Assembly (NCBI RefSeq): GCF_900100205.1
Contig: NZ_FNEQ01000001.1
Location: 1,178,001 to 1,242,000, forward strand
Source: Duganella sp. OV510
GTDB lineage: Bacteria; Pseudomonadota; Gammaproteobacteria; Burkholderiales; Burkholderiaceae_D
Direction of reading: 5' to 3'
DNA length: 64,000 nucleotides
Both the position numbers and the translations under genes were made by a program. The notes under the pieces are model-generated. The model was not told the DNA's origin. It did not search any database and saw only the letters and a program-made list of their open reading frames with translations. How positions within the stretch are numbered: the stretch's first letter is position 1; each line of letters opens with the position of its first letter. Of this stretch, positions 1 to 9,235 are shown one piece after another.

Positions 1-206
1 GCATAGGTTTTTTCCAGATAGTCGACGGTCAACGGGAAGAAGTCCTGGCCTGGTTTCGCGTCTTTACGCGCTACCACGGTGGCCAGAATGACGGTGTCTT
101 CAATCGACACCATCACCGCGCCGGATGCCTGGCGAGCAATTTCGCCAGTTTCCAGCGTGACGGTGTGCTGACCGTACTGGAAGGTTTTCGTAACTTTATT
201 AAACAT
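1..206 (-). CDS. pnp: Polyribonucleotide nucleotidyltransferase, N-terminal part (cut by window edge)
   Basis: The first 68 codons of polynucleotide phosphorylase, the 3'-5' phosphorolytic exoribonuclease of the RNA degradosome. The visible protein begins [20 protein letters not shown] and continues through ASGAVMV and ILATVVA, the first RNase PH fold of the family. The ATG has an AAAGGGA ribosome-binding site just upstream. It lies downstream of rpsO on the same strand, the conserved rpsO-pnp order, with a likely terminator hairpin between the two genes. The rest of the gene is outside the window. Confidence 0.95.
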   Translation of the reverse strand, partial: MFNKVTKTFQYGQHTVTLETGEIARQASGAVMVSIEDTVILATVVARKDAKPGQDFFPLTVDYLEKTY

Positions 207-325
207 GGGTAATCCCTTTCTATTTGCCGACAGATTTTCAGGGGCTGTCGTTCACCTCACCACAGGCAGTTGTCAGACCACCTTTACTACATTCTACTTG
301 GCAATTTTTCAATACCCAGAAAGAC

Positions 326-361
326 AAAATGCCCGCGACAGCAAACTGACGCAGGCATTTT
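326..361 (-). terminator. Stem-loop terminator between rpsO and pnp
   Basis: The arms AAAATGCC..GCG..CA and TG..CGC..GGCATTTT form a hairpin of about 15 pairs with two mismatches. It lies 24 bases after the rpsO stop and is followed on the minus strand by a T-rich stretch. It probably ends most rpsO transcripts; read-through or a separate promoter would feed pnp. In E. coli this intergenic region also carries an RNase III site, which I cannot judge here. Confidence 0.6.
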
Positions 362-385
362 GACTTAAGCCAGACGGCGCAAGAA

Positions 386-655
386 TTACTTACGCAGACC
401 CAGTTTAGCGATCAGATCGCGGTAACGGGTTGCATCTTTGCTCTTCAGGTAGGACAGCAGGGATTTACGACGGTTAACCATCATGATCAAACCACGACGC
501 GAGTGGTGATCTTTGCTGTGGGCTTTGAAGTGGCCGTTCAGTTCGTTGATGCGTGCGGTCAGCAGTGCAACTTGCACTTCTGGGGAGCCGGTGTCTTTTT
601 GGCCACGGGCGTTGTCAGCGATGATCGCTGCTTTGTTGATGTTTTCTACGGTCAT
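386..655 (-). CDS. rpsO: 30S ribosomal protein S15
   Basis: An 89-residue protein, the exact family length, that binds the central domain of 16S rRNA early in 30S assembly. It starts [19 protein letters not shown] and contains the signature [14 protein letters not shown], the HSRRGL loop and the C-terminal [25 protein letters not shown] helix. An in-frame upstream extension exists, but the start at 655 gives the standard protein. It is followed by pnp on the same strand. S15 often represses its own translation through the mRNA leader; the region 656-800 would be that leader, but I see no decisive structure. Confidence 0.97.
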   Translation of the reverse strand: MTVENINKAAIIADNARGQKDTGSPEVQVALLTARINELNGHFKAHSKDHHSRRGLIMMVNRRKSLLSYLKSKDATRYRDLIAKLGLRK

Positions 656-939
656 GATATTTACCTTTAACATGCGGTGCGCGGAGTCGTAACCCTGCCC
701 ACCGTGAAGTTGCAATGAAGCCTGGCCGGAAAGACCAGACCCGGAAGTATAGCGGAAAATACAGGCTGTGTATGCTCTTTTTGGGGGAGCTGCCACCAAA
801 CGGCTAATATTGATTGCCTTTTGCCCGGTTGGCTATAGAGTAGGATGATTCCCACGCGCACTCTGGGCGTGCGCCGACGTGTTTGGCTGGTCATGGTTGC
901 TATTATTTTCCCATCAACATTGCAACCTATGGAGAAACC

Positions 940-1752
940 ATGTCTTTACGCACGCCCCCTGCCCGCCACGCCATTTACGCCGCCACGCTGTTGGCCCTGA
1001 GCGCCGCCAGCGCCATCGCCTGGGCAGAACCTTCGCCGGCACTCGACCGCGCCAGTCTGTCGGTCGGCGCCTTCTACACCGAGCCGAAGATCGACTATCA
1101 GGGCGATACCAACTATGGCCGCATCGATACCGGCAGCTACGAGCTGGACCACGTTACGCTGCCGCGCGTCAAGGCATCGCTGCTGATCGGCGATTCGCAG
1201 GGCCTGGACTTCGATTACTACCGCTACGACAAAAACTACAACCCGTCGCTGAGTGGCTCCACCAACGTCAACGGCCTGCCGCTGAGCGGCACCGGCCAGC
1301 TGAACGCCAAGCTGAAACTGGACCTGGCCAATCTGGCTTATAAGTGGTGGATCGGCAGCGGCAACAGCGTATTTGGCGTCGGCGTCGGCGCCGCCTACTA
1401 CTCGGCCAGCATCAAGGGCACCGCCAGCGGCGTGCTGAACGGCGTGGCCGGCAATGCCGACTACCATGAAAAAGAGCACGCTTACGCGCCGCTGCTGGAA
1501 CTGGGCTGGCGTCAGCAGGTATCGGATAACGTGCGCCTGTACGCGGACGCTTCCGGGATCAAGAAAAACGGCGGCAACATCGAAGGCCATATCTATGGCG
1601 GCGCGCTGGGCGTGGAATGGTATCCGACCAAGGCAGTTGGCGTGGTGGCGGAATACACGGCACACAAAATCAGCCTGAACCGCAACCGCGACAATAGCGA
1701 CCTCAACGTGCGCCTGCACGGCCCGGCCGCCTACGTCAAAGTTCGCTTCTAA
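940..1752 (+). CDS. Outer-membrane beta-barrel protein, function unknown
   Basis: A 270-residue exported protein. The ATG at 940 is chosen because GGAG lies just upstream and because it begins a clear signal peptide (AIYAATLLALSAASAIAWA, cleaved near AWA-EP); a longer frame would bury it. The mature part is rich in alternating aromatic and small residues (YKWWIGSG, GVGVGAAYYSAS, GGALGVEWYPT) and ends in phenylalanine (AYVKVRF), as expected for an outer-membrane barrel recognised by BamA. It looks like an 8- to 10-strand barrel of the OmpW/OprF-like superfamily, but no specific substrate is evident. Its stop overlaps the end of the convergent ArsR-type gene. Confidence 0.75.
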   Translation: MSLRTPPARHAIYAATLLALSAASAIAWAEPSPALDRASLSVGAFYTEPKIDYQGDTNYGRIDTGSYELDHVTLPRVKASLLIGDSQGLDFDYYRYDKNYNPSLSGSTNVNGLPLSGTGQLNAKLKLDLANLAYKWWIGSGNSVFGVGVGAAYYSASIKGTASGVLNGVAGNADYHEKEHAYAPLLELGWRQQVSDNVRLYADASGIKKNGGNIEGHIYGGALGVEWYPTKAVGVVAEYTAHKISLNRNRDNSDLNVRLHGPAAYVKVRF

Positions 1753-2420
1753 ACAAACAGCTCCGCCAGGGCTTTGCGGCCGCTGGCGGAGACTTCCAGT
1801 GCGCGCGTGTCGGCGCTGCGGCGCAGCCAGCCGCGTTCGATGAAGTTGTCCAGCAGCGCGACTGCCAGCGGCCCGGCGAAATGGTCGCGGCGTTCGGACC
1901 AGTCGACGCAGCCATACAGTTGACGCGGACTCTCTTGCAGCACGATGCCGAGATCGCGCACGCGTGCCACGCCTTCCGCTGTCAGCGCATATTCCTGCGC
2001 GTCGCCCTCCACCCAGCCCTGATCGATGAAGCAGCGGCACAGGTCTACGCCCATCACGCCGGCCAGGTGGCCGTAGCAGCTGCGCGCATGGCGCAGGCCG
2101 TGCATCGACGGCGCCTTCCAGCGCGTGGATTCCGGTAGTGCGCCGTCAGCCACGCGCAGCAGCGCTTCCAGTGCATGCGCCACATTGCCGTCTGCAAGCA
2201 TGTAGTAGCGGTGGCGGCCCTGCGCGCGAACGCGGGCCAGGCCTTCATCCACCAGCAGCTTCAGATGCTGCGACGCGGTCGGTGCCGCCACGCCGGCGTG
2301 TTGCGCCAGTTCGGTGGCGGTGTAGAAGCGGCCATCCAGAAGGCGCGACAACATCAGTGCCCGCGTCGGATCGCCGATGGCCGCCGCCACGCGGGCAAAG
2401 CGCGGTTGCGCCAGCGTCAT
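1749..2420 (-). CDS. ArsR-family winged-helix transcriptional regulator
   Basis: A 223-residue regulator. The first ~90 residues are an ArsR-type winged helix (AAIGDPTRALMLSRLLDGRFYTATELAQHAGVAA, recognition helix SQHLKLLVDEGL, wing RVRAQGRHRYYML). The longer C-terminal part has cysteines (SCYGHLAG, CRCFIDQGW, YGCVDW) that could sense a metal or an oxidant, but it does not show a classical ArsR CxC metal site. It is the last gene of a three-gene operon, its start overlapping the ABM gene by four bases, so it probably controls that operon. Its stop overlaps the barrel-protein gene end to end. Confidence 0.8.
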   Translation of the reverse strand: MTLAQPRFARVAAAIGDPTRALMLSRLLDGRFYTATELAQHAGVAAPTASQHLKLLVDEGLARVRAQGRHRYYMLADGNVAHALEALLRVADGALPESTRWKAPSMHGLRHARSCYGHLAGVMGVDLCRCFIDQGWVEGDAQEYALTAEGVARVRDLGIVLQESPRQLYGCVDWSERRDHFAGPLAVALLDNFIERGWLRRSADTRALEVSASGRKALAELFV

Positions 2421-2782
2421 GGAGAGGCGCGCCCGGAGCGCGGGGTCATGGGCGGCTGGTCGGCCGGCGCCTGAGCGCGGTCATGTATGCCGTAGTCGCG
2501 GATCACCGACGCCACGCGCAGGCGGTAGTCGTCGAACACGCCGTCGCGCCCCGCCCGCTGTGCGACGCGGTGTTGCTCCTGCTGGCGCCATGCCTGCACC
2601 GCCGCCTCATCACGCCAGAAGGATAGCGACAACATCTTGCCTGGCGTGGTGATGCTGGTGAAGCGTTCGACCGAGATAAAGCCATCCACGCAGGCCAGCA
2701 ACGGCGCCAACTGTGCCGCGCGCGCCAGATACCCGGCGCGGCCATCGGCGCTTGGCGTCACTTCAAAAATCACAGCGATCAT
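2417..2782 (-). CDS. Antibiotic biosynthesis monooxygenase (ABM) domain protein
   Basis: A 121-residue single-domain protein of the dimeric alpha/beta barrel superfamily. The ABM pattern is clear: [19 protein letters not shown], then [32 protein letters not shown]. Family members include cofactor-free quinone-forming monooxygenases and heme-degrading enzymes, but many have no known reaction. The C-terminal ~25 residues are a proline-rich tail outside the domain. It overlaps both neighbours by four bases, so the three genes are translationally coupled. A role in oxidative or small-molecule stress is inference only. Confidence 0.75.
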   Translation of the reverse strand: MIAVIFEVTPSADGRAGYLARAAQLAPLLACVDGFISVERFTSITTPGKMLSLSFWRDEAAVQAWRQQEQHRVAQRAGRDGVFDDYRLRVASVIRDYGIHDRAQAPADQPPMTPRSGRASP

Positions 2783-3084
2783 GTCACGGCCTCGGTAAAG
2801 GTACGTTCTTCGCGCAAGATGAAGCGTTCGCGCTGGGCGTAGGCGAAATTTGCGGTCGCCTCGGCATCGGCACGCAAACGGGCGCGATAGGATTCATAGT
2901 CCGCCAGCGTATCGAAGCCGACCAGGCCCCAGGCTTCGTAGTTGCTGCCTTCCAGCGGCAGGAAGTAGCCCAGCAGGCGGCCGCCCAGTCGGGGGATGAT
3001 GCGGTGCCAGTTCTCGGCATACTGGCGGAATGCCTCGCGCTGGAAGGGATCGATCTCGTAACGGATAAAGCAAGTGACAGCCAT
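2779..3084 (-). CDS. NIPSNAP family protein
   Basis: A 101-residue alpha/beta-barrel protein of the NIPSNAP type ([22 protein letters not shown], then [34 protein letters not shown]). Bacterial members have no established reaction; the fold is shared with the ABM protein encoded next. It is the first gene of the NIPSNAP-ABM-ArsR operon, with a GGAGG-like site before the ATG at 3084. Overlap with the next gene is four bases. Confidence 0.75.
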   Translation of the reverse strand: MAVTCFIRYEIDPFQREAFRQYAENWHRIIPRLGGRLLGYFLPLEGSNYEAWGLVGFDTLADYESYRARLRADAEATANFAYAQRERFILREERTFTEAVT

Positions 3085-3153
3085 GTAAACCTCCTGTTGA
3101 AAACATCAGGATAGCTATCGGGTAGCGCAAATGCTTCGGCGTGGAACGAAGTA

Positions 3154-4077
3154 TCAGCCCAGCGCCGCGCGCACCTGCTCCGCAGTCGGAATCGGCGCCA
3201 CCGCGCCATGGCCCAGCGTCGACAGGCCGGCGGCCGCATTGGCGTAGCGTACCGCATCGGCCAGCGCGTCACCTGCCGCCAGGCGCGCCAGCAGCGAGCC
3301 GTCGAAACAATCTCCGGCGCCGGTGGCGTCCACCGCCTGCACGGCGCGCGATGCGGCCAGTTGCGGTTCGGCGCCTGGCGCCGCATACCATGCGCCGGAC
3401 GGGCCGGCTTTCAGCACCACCGTATGCGCGCCATGCGCACGTGCCCAGGCAAAGATCGCCGGCACATCGTCGGTGCCTGCCAGCGCCACCGCTTCGTCAA
3501 GACTCGGCAGGAACAGGTCGGTCATCGCGATCGTCGCCGCAATGGTGGCGCGGGCGCGCGCCAATGGCCACAGGGACAGGCGAAGGTTGGGATCGAAACT
3601 AACCTTGCCGCCCGCCCCGCGCGCCGTCTCGATGGCGGCAAACACCGTATCGCAAGCGCTGGCGGAAATCGCTTGCGAGATGCCGGATACGTGCAGCCAG
3701 CGCGTGCGCGCCGCCGCGCTCAGGTCCATCGTCTGCGGCTGCATGCGGCTGGCCGCCGAACCAGCACGCAGATAGCTGAAGGTATGTCCTTCCGGGCCGT
3801 GATTCACGAAGTACAAGCCGGTCGGCGCTTGCGGGTCGCGCGCTACCACACTCACGTCCACGCCTTCCGCACGCCACAGGTCCAGCAACATGCGGCCAAA
3901 ATGGTCTTCGCCGACACGGCTCAGGTAGGCCACGCGCGCGCCCTGGCGGCTGGCGGCAATCACGGCGTTGGACGTATCACCGCCAAAGCCCTGGCGATAC
4001 AAAGGCTCGCTGGATTCGGCCTGGTTGAACTCCACCATCGCCTCGCCCAACGCTACAACATCAAAATACTCACTCAT
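3154..4077 (-). CDS. kdgK: PfkB-family sugar kinase, probably 2-dehydro-3-deoxygluconokinase
   Basis: A 307-residue ribokinase-family enzyme that phosphorylates a sugar at a primary hydroxyl. Seen are the N-terminal substrate region ([24 protein letters not shown]), [11 protein letters not shown] in the middle, and the catalytic anion-hole motif [11 protein letters not shown] at residues 250-260 with D256 as the likely base. The GGDTSN and SGISQAIS signatures are typical of KDG kinases, which act in Entner-Doudoroff and uronate catabolism, but fructokinase or another 2-keto-sugar kinase cannot be excluded. The start overlaps the leuA stop by four bases, so it is coupled to leucine biosynthesis in position, though not in pathway. 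Confidence 0.75.
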   Translation of the reverse strand: MSEYFDVVALGEAMVEFNQAESSEPLYRQGFGGDTSNAVIAASRQGARVAYLSRVGEDHFGRMLLDLWRAEGVDVSVVARDPQAPTGLYFVNHGPEGHTFSYLRAGSAASRMQPQTMDLSAAARTRWLHVSGISQAISASACDTVFAAIETARGAGGKVSFDPNLRLSLWPLARARATIAATIAMTDLFLPSLDEAVALAGTDDVPAIFAWARAHGAHTVVLKAGPSGAWYAAPGAEPQLAASRAVQAVDATGAGDCFDGSLLARLAAGDALADAVRYANAAAGLSTLGHGAVAPIPTAEQVRAALG

Positions 4078-5621
4078 GGTTGCGGATTCACTCGCTCAAT
4101 GTTGGAATGCAGTTTGTTCAGCGCCGACAGATACGCCTTTGCCGACGCCACGATAATATCCGGGTCCGCGCCAACGCCATTGACGATGCGGCCCTCCTTC
4201 GACAAACGCATTGTCACCTCGCCTTGCGACTGCGTGCCGGTGCTGATCGCGTTCACCGAGAACAGCACCAGCTCTGCGCCGCTGCCCACCTCGCCCTCGA
4301 TGGCGTTGACGGTGGCATCCACCGGGCCGTCGCCACGGCCTTCGCTGACATGCACCTCGCCGTCGATGCTGAAAGCCACTTTGGCGGTCGGCGTCTCGCC
4401 GCTGGCGGAACGCTGCTCCAGCGAGATAAAGCGATACAACTCGCTTTCCTGCGATTGCTGCTCGTCCGACACCAGCGCCAGAATGTCCTCGTCAAAAATA
4501 TCGGCCTTGCGGTCGGCCAGCTCCTTGAAGCGCGCGAAGGCGGCATTCACCTCGGCCTCGGATTCCAGGCCGATGCCCAGCTCCTGCAAACGCTGCTTGA
4601 AGGCGTTGCGGCCGGACAGCTTGCCCAGTACGATCTTGGTCGCGGCCCAGCCGACATCCTCGGCACGCATGATTTCATAGGTCTCGCGCGACTTCAGCAT
4701 GCCATCCTGGTGGATGCCCGAGGCGTGGGCAAACGCATTCGCACCGACCACCGCCTTGTTCGGCTGCACCGCGAAGCCGGTAATCTGCGACACCATCTTG
4801 GATGCCGCCACGATCTGTGTGGTGTCGATGCCGCATTCGAGGTTGTAGTAGCCGCCGCGCGTGCGCAGCGCCATCACCACTTCTTCCAGCGCGGTATTGC
4901 CGGCGCGCTCGCCGAGGCCGTTGATGGTGCACTCGATCTGCCGCGCGCCGCCGATCATCACGCCCGCCAGCGAGTTGGCCACCGCCATCCCCAGATCGTT
5001 ATGGCAGTGTACCGACCACACGGCCTTGTCGGAATTCGGAATGCGCTCGCGCAGGCGGCGAATGGCTTCGCCGAACAGCTCCGGCACGGCGTAGCCGACC
5101 GTGTCGGGAAAATTGATGGTGGTCGCGCCCTCCTCGATCACACCTTCCAGTACGCGGCACAGGAAGTCCTCGTCCGAGCGGCTGCCATCTTCCGGGCTGA
5201 ATTCGATATCGTCGGTATGCTGGCGGGCAAAGCGCACCGCATTGCGCGCCTGTGTCAACACCTGCTCCGGCAGCATGCGCAGCTTGGCCTCCATGTGCAG
5301 CTTGGAGGTGGCGATGAACGTGTGGATGCGTTTGCGCTCGGCCGGCGCCAGCGCTTCGGCGGCGCGGGCGATGTCGCGGTCATTGGCGCGCGACAGCGAG
5401 CAGATGGTCGATTCGCGCACGGCGGTGGCAATCGCCTTGATGGATTCGAAGTCACCCGGCGACGCTGCCGCGAAGCCGGCTTCGATAACGTCCACGCGCA
5501 AGCGCTCCAGCTGCCTGGCGATGCGGACCTTTTCATCCTTGGTCATCGACGCGCCCGGCGATTGCTCGCCGTCGCGCAGGGTGGTGTCGAAGATGATGAG
5601 GCGGTTGGATGCGTTGCTCAT
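4074..5621 (-). CDS. leuA: 2-isopropylmalate synthase
   Basis: A 515-residue enzyme that condenses 2-oxoisovalerate and acetyl-CoA, the committed step of leucine synthesis. The N-terminal TIM barrel has the HMGL signature [18 protein letters not shown], metal-binding [16 protein letters not shown], and [20 protein letters not shown]. The LeuA allosteric dimerisation domain fills the last ~130 residues ([44 protein letters not shown]), so leucine feedback is expected. It lies 61 bases after pssA on the same strand and overlaps the kinase gene after it. In related genomes leuA usually lies close to ilvBNC; here 5 kb of other genes separates them. Confidence 0.96.
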   Translation of the reverse strand: MSNASNRLIIFDTTLRDGEQSPGASMTKDEKVRIARQLERLRVDVIEAGFAAASPGDFESIKAIATAVRESTICSLSRANDRDIARAAEALAPAERKRIHTFIATSKLHMEAKLRMLPEQVLTQARNAVRFARQHTDDIEFSPEDGSRSDEDFLCRVLEGVIEEGATTINFPDTVGYAVPELFGEAIRRLRERIPNSDKAVWSVHCHNDLGMAVANSLAGVMIGGARQIECTINGLGERAGNTALEEVVMALRTRGGYYNLECGIDTTQIVAASKMVSQITGFAVQPNKAVVGANAFAHASGIHQDGMLKSRETYEIMRAEDVGWAATKIVLGKLSGRNAFKQRLQELGIGLESEAEVNAAFARFKELADRKADIFDEDILALVSDEQQSQESELYRFISLEQRSASGETPTAKVAFSIDGEVHVSEGRGDGPVDATVNAIEGEVGSGAELVLFSVNAISTGTQSQGEVTMRLSKEGRIVNGVGADPDIIVASAKAYLSALNKLHSNIERVNPQP

Positions 5622-5682
5622 GATAGCTCCGTGGCTGATGCTGCGTTGCGTTTCACTGCTTCAGGGCCGACCGCCCTATTAT

Positions 5683-6552
5683 TTAAAGCCGTTCGCTCGG
5701 GTCGTCGCTTTCCATCTCGGTCTGGATCAGGCTGACCTTTTTGCCCTTGGCCGCGCGCCAGGCGGCCACCACATAGCCCGATATGCCATACACCGCGAAC
5801 AGCGGCCACAAGGTCGCCGCCGGCTTGATGGCGATCAGCGCCAGGCCCAGCGCGATCAGGAATACGCCGATGAATGGCACCGGCTTGCGGAAGTTCACAT
5901 CCTTGAAGCTGTAGAACGGCACATTGCTGACCATCGTCAGGCCGGCAAATACGGCGATGCCCCACGATACCCAGCCCATTTCCAGGCCGGAGACTTCCAG
6001 GTCCAGCATCATCAGGATAAAGCCGGCCATCAGCGCTGCCGCCGATGGCGAAGGCATGCCCTGGAAGTAGCGCTTGTCCACCACTTCGATATTGGTGTTG
6101 AAGCGCGCCAGGCGCAGCGCGGCACCGGCGCAGTAGACAAAGGCGGCGATCCAGCCCAGCTTGCCCAGGCCGCGCAGCGACCATTCATACATCACCAGCG
6201 CCGGCGCGGCGCCGAAGGACACCATGTCCGACAACGAGTCGTATTGCGCACCGAATTCGCTCTGCGTGTTGGTCAGGCGGGCGACGCGGCCATCCAGGCC
6301 GTCGAGGATCATGGCGATGAAAATCGCCCATGCCGCATGCTCGAACTTCTGGTTCATCGCCATGACGATGGCGTAGAAGCCGCAGAACAGCGCCGCCGTG
6401 GTGAAGGCGTTCGGCAGCAGGTAGATGCCGCGATGGCGCGGCCGGTCGAGGTCCAGTCCCCGGGCGCGACGCGCAAAACGGCTGAAACGTGACGTTTTGG
6501 GCAGTTTGGCTACGGCCGCGTTCTTGGCGCGGCGGCGGGGAAATTTGGGCAT
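5683..6552 (-). CDS. pssA: CDP-diacylglycerol-serine O-phosphatidyltransferase
   Basis: A 289-residue inner-membrane enzyme that makes phosphatidylserine, precursor of phosphatidylethanolamine. The CDP-alcohol phosphatidyltransferase motif D-G-x2-A-R-x8-G-x3-D-x3-D is intact in DGRVARLTNTQSEFGAQYDS at about residues 90-110. Several hydrophobic segments follow (LMAGFILMMLDL, IAVFAGLTMV, IGVFLIALGLALIAI). The start at 6552 (MPKFPRRRAK) gives the usual basic N-terminus; a start at 6591 has no ribosome-binding site. The partner decarboxylase gene psd, often adjacent, is not in the window. Confidence 0.93.
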   Translation of the reverse strand: MPKFPRRRAKNAAVAKLPKTSRFSRFARRARGLDLDRPRHRGIYLLPNAFTTAALFCGFYAIVMAMNQKFEHAAWAIFIAMILDGLDGRVARLTNTQSEFGAQYDSLSDMVSFGAAPALVMYEWSLRGLGKLGWIAAFVYCAGAALRLARFNTNIEVVDKRYFQGMPSPSAAALMAGFILMMLDLEVSGLEMGWVSWGIAVFAGLTMVSNVPFYSFKDVNFRKPVPFIGVFLIALGLALIAIKPAATLWPLFAVYGISGYVVAAWRAAKGKKVSLIQTEMESDDPSERL

Positions 6553-6704
6553 AGTGGTCCGTTCTTTTATCAGGTAGTGTTGCTCCGTCATTATAGAGGA
6601 GGCGACAACAAAAAAGGACCTGTTACCATGCATCATCAAAAATGCGTGTAACAAACAAAGCGGTGGAACGACTTAACGGTATCTCAACCTCTTTGGAGAA
6701 CACC

Positions 6705-7673
6705 GTGAAACCAGCCATTCTCGCTGCAAGCCTGCTGCTACTCAATCAACAAGCTACCGCCGCCGAAGCGGACGTCCCCGGTCCCGCCGCGCTGGTCGAC
6801 GCGCTGAACGGTACTTTCGGCAAGCACCCGGGCAAACGCGGCTCGCATGCCAAGGGCTTCTGTGCCAAGGGCGACTTTACGCCGGCGCCGCAGGTGGCGC
6901 AGTTCGTCAACAGCCCATTGTTCGCACAAGCCAGGGTGGATGCGGCGATCCGCTTTTCGATCGGCGGCGGCAATCCCGGCGTATCGGACAAAAGCCGCTC
7001 AGTGCGCGGCCTGTCGATGCGTCTGACCGGCGGCAACGAAACTTATGACCTGCTGCTGATCTCCGAACCCGTGTTCTTTGCCGCCACGCCGGCATCGTTT
7101 GTCAGCTTCCTGGAGGCGCGCGTGCCGGACCCGGTGACCAAAAAACCTGACCCGGCCAAGGTTGCGGCGCATAATGCCAAATACCCGGACGGCAAGAATC
7201 AGCCAGCCTTGCTGGCATCCCACACCGCGCCTGCGTCGTATGCCGCCACGCCCTACTTCTCCACCAACGCTTTTGTCTTCGAAGGTGCGGGCAGCGCGAA
7301 ACAGCACGCGCGCATCGTGGTCGAACCAGCCGCCGGCACACTCTACCTGAGCGATGATGAGGAAAAAACCATGCCCGACAACTTCCTGGAAGCCGAACTT
7401 GCGCAGCGCCTGGCCCTGCGTCCGGCCGAGTTCACCATCTATGCGCAATTGCCGGCCCAGGGCGATTCCCTGATCGATTCGTCACAACAGTGGCAAGGCA
7501 ATGGCCATGTGGCGCTCGGCACGCTGCGCGTGACCGCGCTGGCGGCACAAAGCTGCGATGGCGTCGTCTTCATGCCGGTGACGCTGCCAGCCGGCATTAC
7601 GCCGTCGGCCGACCCGATCCTGAATGCGCGCGCACCCGCTTACGCGATTTCACTGGGACGACGCACGCAATGA
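6705..7673 (+). CDS. Catalase-family peroxidase, exported (SrpA-like)
   Basis: A 322-residue catalase-related heme peroxidase. I choose the GTG at 6705, with GGAG nine bases upstream, because it opens a signal peptide (VKPAILAASLLLLNQQATA-AEA); an ATG at 6642 would put 21 extra residues before it. The catalase core is short: GSHAKGFCAKGDF with the distal His region, RFSIGGGNPGVSDKSRSVRGLSMRL, and TYDLLLISEPVFF. The length fits the small catalase-related peroxidases that lack the wrapping and C-terminal regions of true catalases. It is the first gene of a peroxidase-sigma-anti-sigma operon (ATGA overlap with the sigma gene), so it likely belongs to an oxidative-stress regulon. Confidence 0.82.
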   Translation: MKPAILAASLLLLNQQATAAEADVPGPAALVDALNGTFGKHPGKRGSHAKGFCAKGDFTPAPQVAQFVNSPLFAQARVDAAIRFSIGGGNPGVSDKSRSVRGLSMRLTGGNETYDLLLISEPVFFAATPASFVSFLEARVPDPVTKKPDPAKVAAHNAKYPDGKNQPALLASHTAPASYAATPYFSTNAFVFEGAGSAKQHARIVVEPAAGTLYLSDDEEKTMPDNFLEAELAQRLALRPAEFTIYAQLPAQGDSLIDSSQQWQGNGHVALGTLRVTALAAQSCDGVVFMPVTLPAGITPSADPILNARAPAYAISLGRRTQ

Positions 7674-8236
7674 GCGACGCCGATCCATGGCGCCAGCTGG
7701 CGCAGGAGCGGCCCTTTCTGCTACGGCTGGCGCGCCTGCAACTCGCTTCGGCCGCCGACGCCGAGGACGCGGTGCAGGAAGCGCTGTTGGGTGCGATGAA
7801 GGCATGGGACAGCTACGCCGGCCGCGCCGGCCTGCGTAGCTGGCTGACCGCCATCTTGCGCCACAAGATCGTCGACGCCATCCGCGCCCGGCGCTTCCAG
7901 GCGCCGCTGCCGGACAGCACCAGCAACGACGGCGGCGGCGAGTTCGATCCGCTGTTCACCAGCGACGACGCCTGGCACCCGGACAGCTTCGTCGACACCG
8001 TCTGCGGCGCCACCAAGGAGGCCGAAAGGCAGCTGCTCGACATCATCGAAGTCTGCATGAACCGGCTGCCCGAGGACACCGCGCGGCTATTCCTGATGCG
8101 CGAATACCTGGGCATGGAGTTGAAGGAAATCGAAGCCAGCTGTACGATCAGCAGCGGCAACCTGCGCGTGACGTTATACCGCGCCCGCATGCGCTTGCGC
8201 GAGTGTGCGGTGCGCGGCTGGGGAGAACTGGAATGA
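7670..8236 (+). CDS. ECF RNA polymerase sigma factor
   Basis: A 188-residue sigma-70 family factor of extracytoplasmic-function type. Region 2 is LARLQLASAADAEDAVQEALLGAMKAW with a downstream RSWLTAILRHKIVDAIR; region 4 is NRLPEDTARLFLMREYLGMELKEIEASCTISSGNLRVTLYRARMRLREC. The start at 7670 overlaps the peroxidase stop (ATGA), and the stop overlaps the next start in the same way. The following gene encodes a small zinc-binding anti-sigma factor, so the trio forms a self-contained stress switch, probably sensing oxidation. Confidence 0.9.
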   Translation: MSDADPWRQLAQERPFLLRLARLQLASAADAEDAVQEALLGAMKAWDSYAGRAGLRSWLTAILRHKIVDAIRARRFQAPLPDSTSNDGGGEFDPLFTSDDAWHPDSFVDTVCGATKEAERQLLDIIEVCMNRLPEDTARLFLMREYLGMELKEIEASCTISSGNLRVTLYRARMRLRECAVRGWGELE

Positions 8237-8427
8237 ACAAAGCATTGACCTGCCGCGAGACGACGTATCTGGTCATCAGCGCGCGCGACGAGCCGCTGGG
8301 ACAGGCGCAGCAACAGGCGCTCGCCGCGCATTTGCAAACCTGCGCCTACTGCCGCACCGCCAACGCACAATTCACCACGCTGTTTGCGCAGCTGGACGCA
8401 TTGCTGGCGCGCGGCGTCCAGCCCTAG
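8233..8427 (+). CDS. Small zinc-finger (zf-HC2) anti-sigma factor
   Basis: A 64-residue soluble protein with the H-x3-C-x2-C anti-sigma zinc motif (AAHLQTCAYCRTANAQF) and an upstream cysteine (LTCRETTYLVI). No membrane segment is present, so it is a cytoplasmic, redox-type ZAS protein rather than a transmembrane one. In this family, oxidation of the zinc cysteines releases the sigma factor. It overlaps the sigma gene by four bases. The protein ends two bases before the convergent SIMPL gene. Confidence 0.8.
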   Translation: MNKALTCRETTYLVISARDEPLGQAQQQALAAHLQTCAYCRTANAQFTTLFAQLDALLARGVQP

Positions 8428-8428
8428 T

Positions 8429-9190
8429 TTATTTGAAGCGCACTTTGCCCACCAGGCGCATGTTCAGCACCGTCTCGCCGGGCTCGAAACTCGGCTCGGT
8501 CACCGGCGGGGCTGGTGGTGGTGGCGCCACATTGCTGGCGTAGGCGAGTACGCGCGAGCCGCTGACTTCTACGCGATTGGCGTAGTTGCCCGAGCCTTCG
8601 AAGTCCACCGTATCCAGCACCGCCTCGCTGACCTTGCGCCCCATGGCCTTGGCGATCGCGTTGATGCGCTCATTCAGGTTCTGGTAGGTGGCGGCGATGC
8701 GCTGGTCTTCCAGTTGGCGCGTGGTTTCCGGCGTCAGGCCGAAGCGCAGATTATTCAGGCTCAGCACGCTTTGCGCGGCAGCCACGGTTTTCGGCAAAGC
8801 CTCCAGGTTCGCGGTCACCAGCTGTACCGACTGGCCCACGCGCCACGAAGTCGGCACGCGCGGCTTGCGCGGCTGCACTGGTTGGCCGGCTTGCGGCGGC
8901 GTTTCTTCCGGATAGACGGGATAAGTGTAATAGCCCTGGGATTTCAGGCTGGCCTGCGGATCGGCCTTCTTCAATATCTCCAGGCCCTGCTTCATCTTCT
9001 GATTGACGCGCGAGGCAGCAGCGGCCTTGTCCTTGTCGATTTCTTCGATCGACAGTGTGGCGGTAGCCTGATCGTTGACGTGCTTCACTTCACCAAAGGC
9101 CGGCACCACGACCAGTGCGCCGTTGGTCGGCAAGGTATCGGCGTGCGCCACGGCGCACGCCATCAGGGCAGCAGCAGCAAGGTATTTCAT
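8429..9190 (-). CDS. SIMPL (DUF541) domain protein, exported
   Basis: A 253-residue periplasmic protein with a signal peptide (MKYLAAAALMACAVAHA-DT). The SIMPL features are GALVVVPAFGEVKHVNDQATATLSIEE at the start, an oligomerisation segment with PVYPEETPPQ, and VSEAVLDTVDFEGSGNYANR near the end. SIMPL proteins such as E. coli YggE form ring-like oligomers linked to oxidative stress tolerance, but the molecular role is unknown. It is about 60 percent similar by eye to the next gene upstream and is the second copy of a tandem duplication. Confidence 0.82.
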   Translation of the reverse strand: MKYLAAAALMACAVAHADTLPTNGALVVVPAFGEVKHVNDQATATLSIEEIDKDKAAAASRVNQKMKQGLEILKKADPQASLKSQGYYTYPVYPEETPPQAGQPVQPRKPRVPTSWRVGQSVQLVTANLEALPKTVAAAQSVLSLNNLRFGLTPETTRQLEDQRIAATYQNLNERINAIAKAMGRKVSEAVLDTVDFEGSGNYANRVEVSGSRVLAYASNVAPPPPAPPVTEPSFEPGETVLNMRLVGKVRFK

Positions 9191-9235
9191 TGCAGTCTCC
9201 AGTTAAGAAAACTGCAACTCTACCTCAACTGGCCA

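Noticed and set aside
4080..5735. 551-codon open frame on the plus strand over leuA
   Set aside because: Antisense shadow of leuA; no motif.
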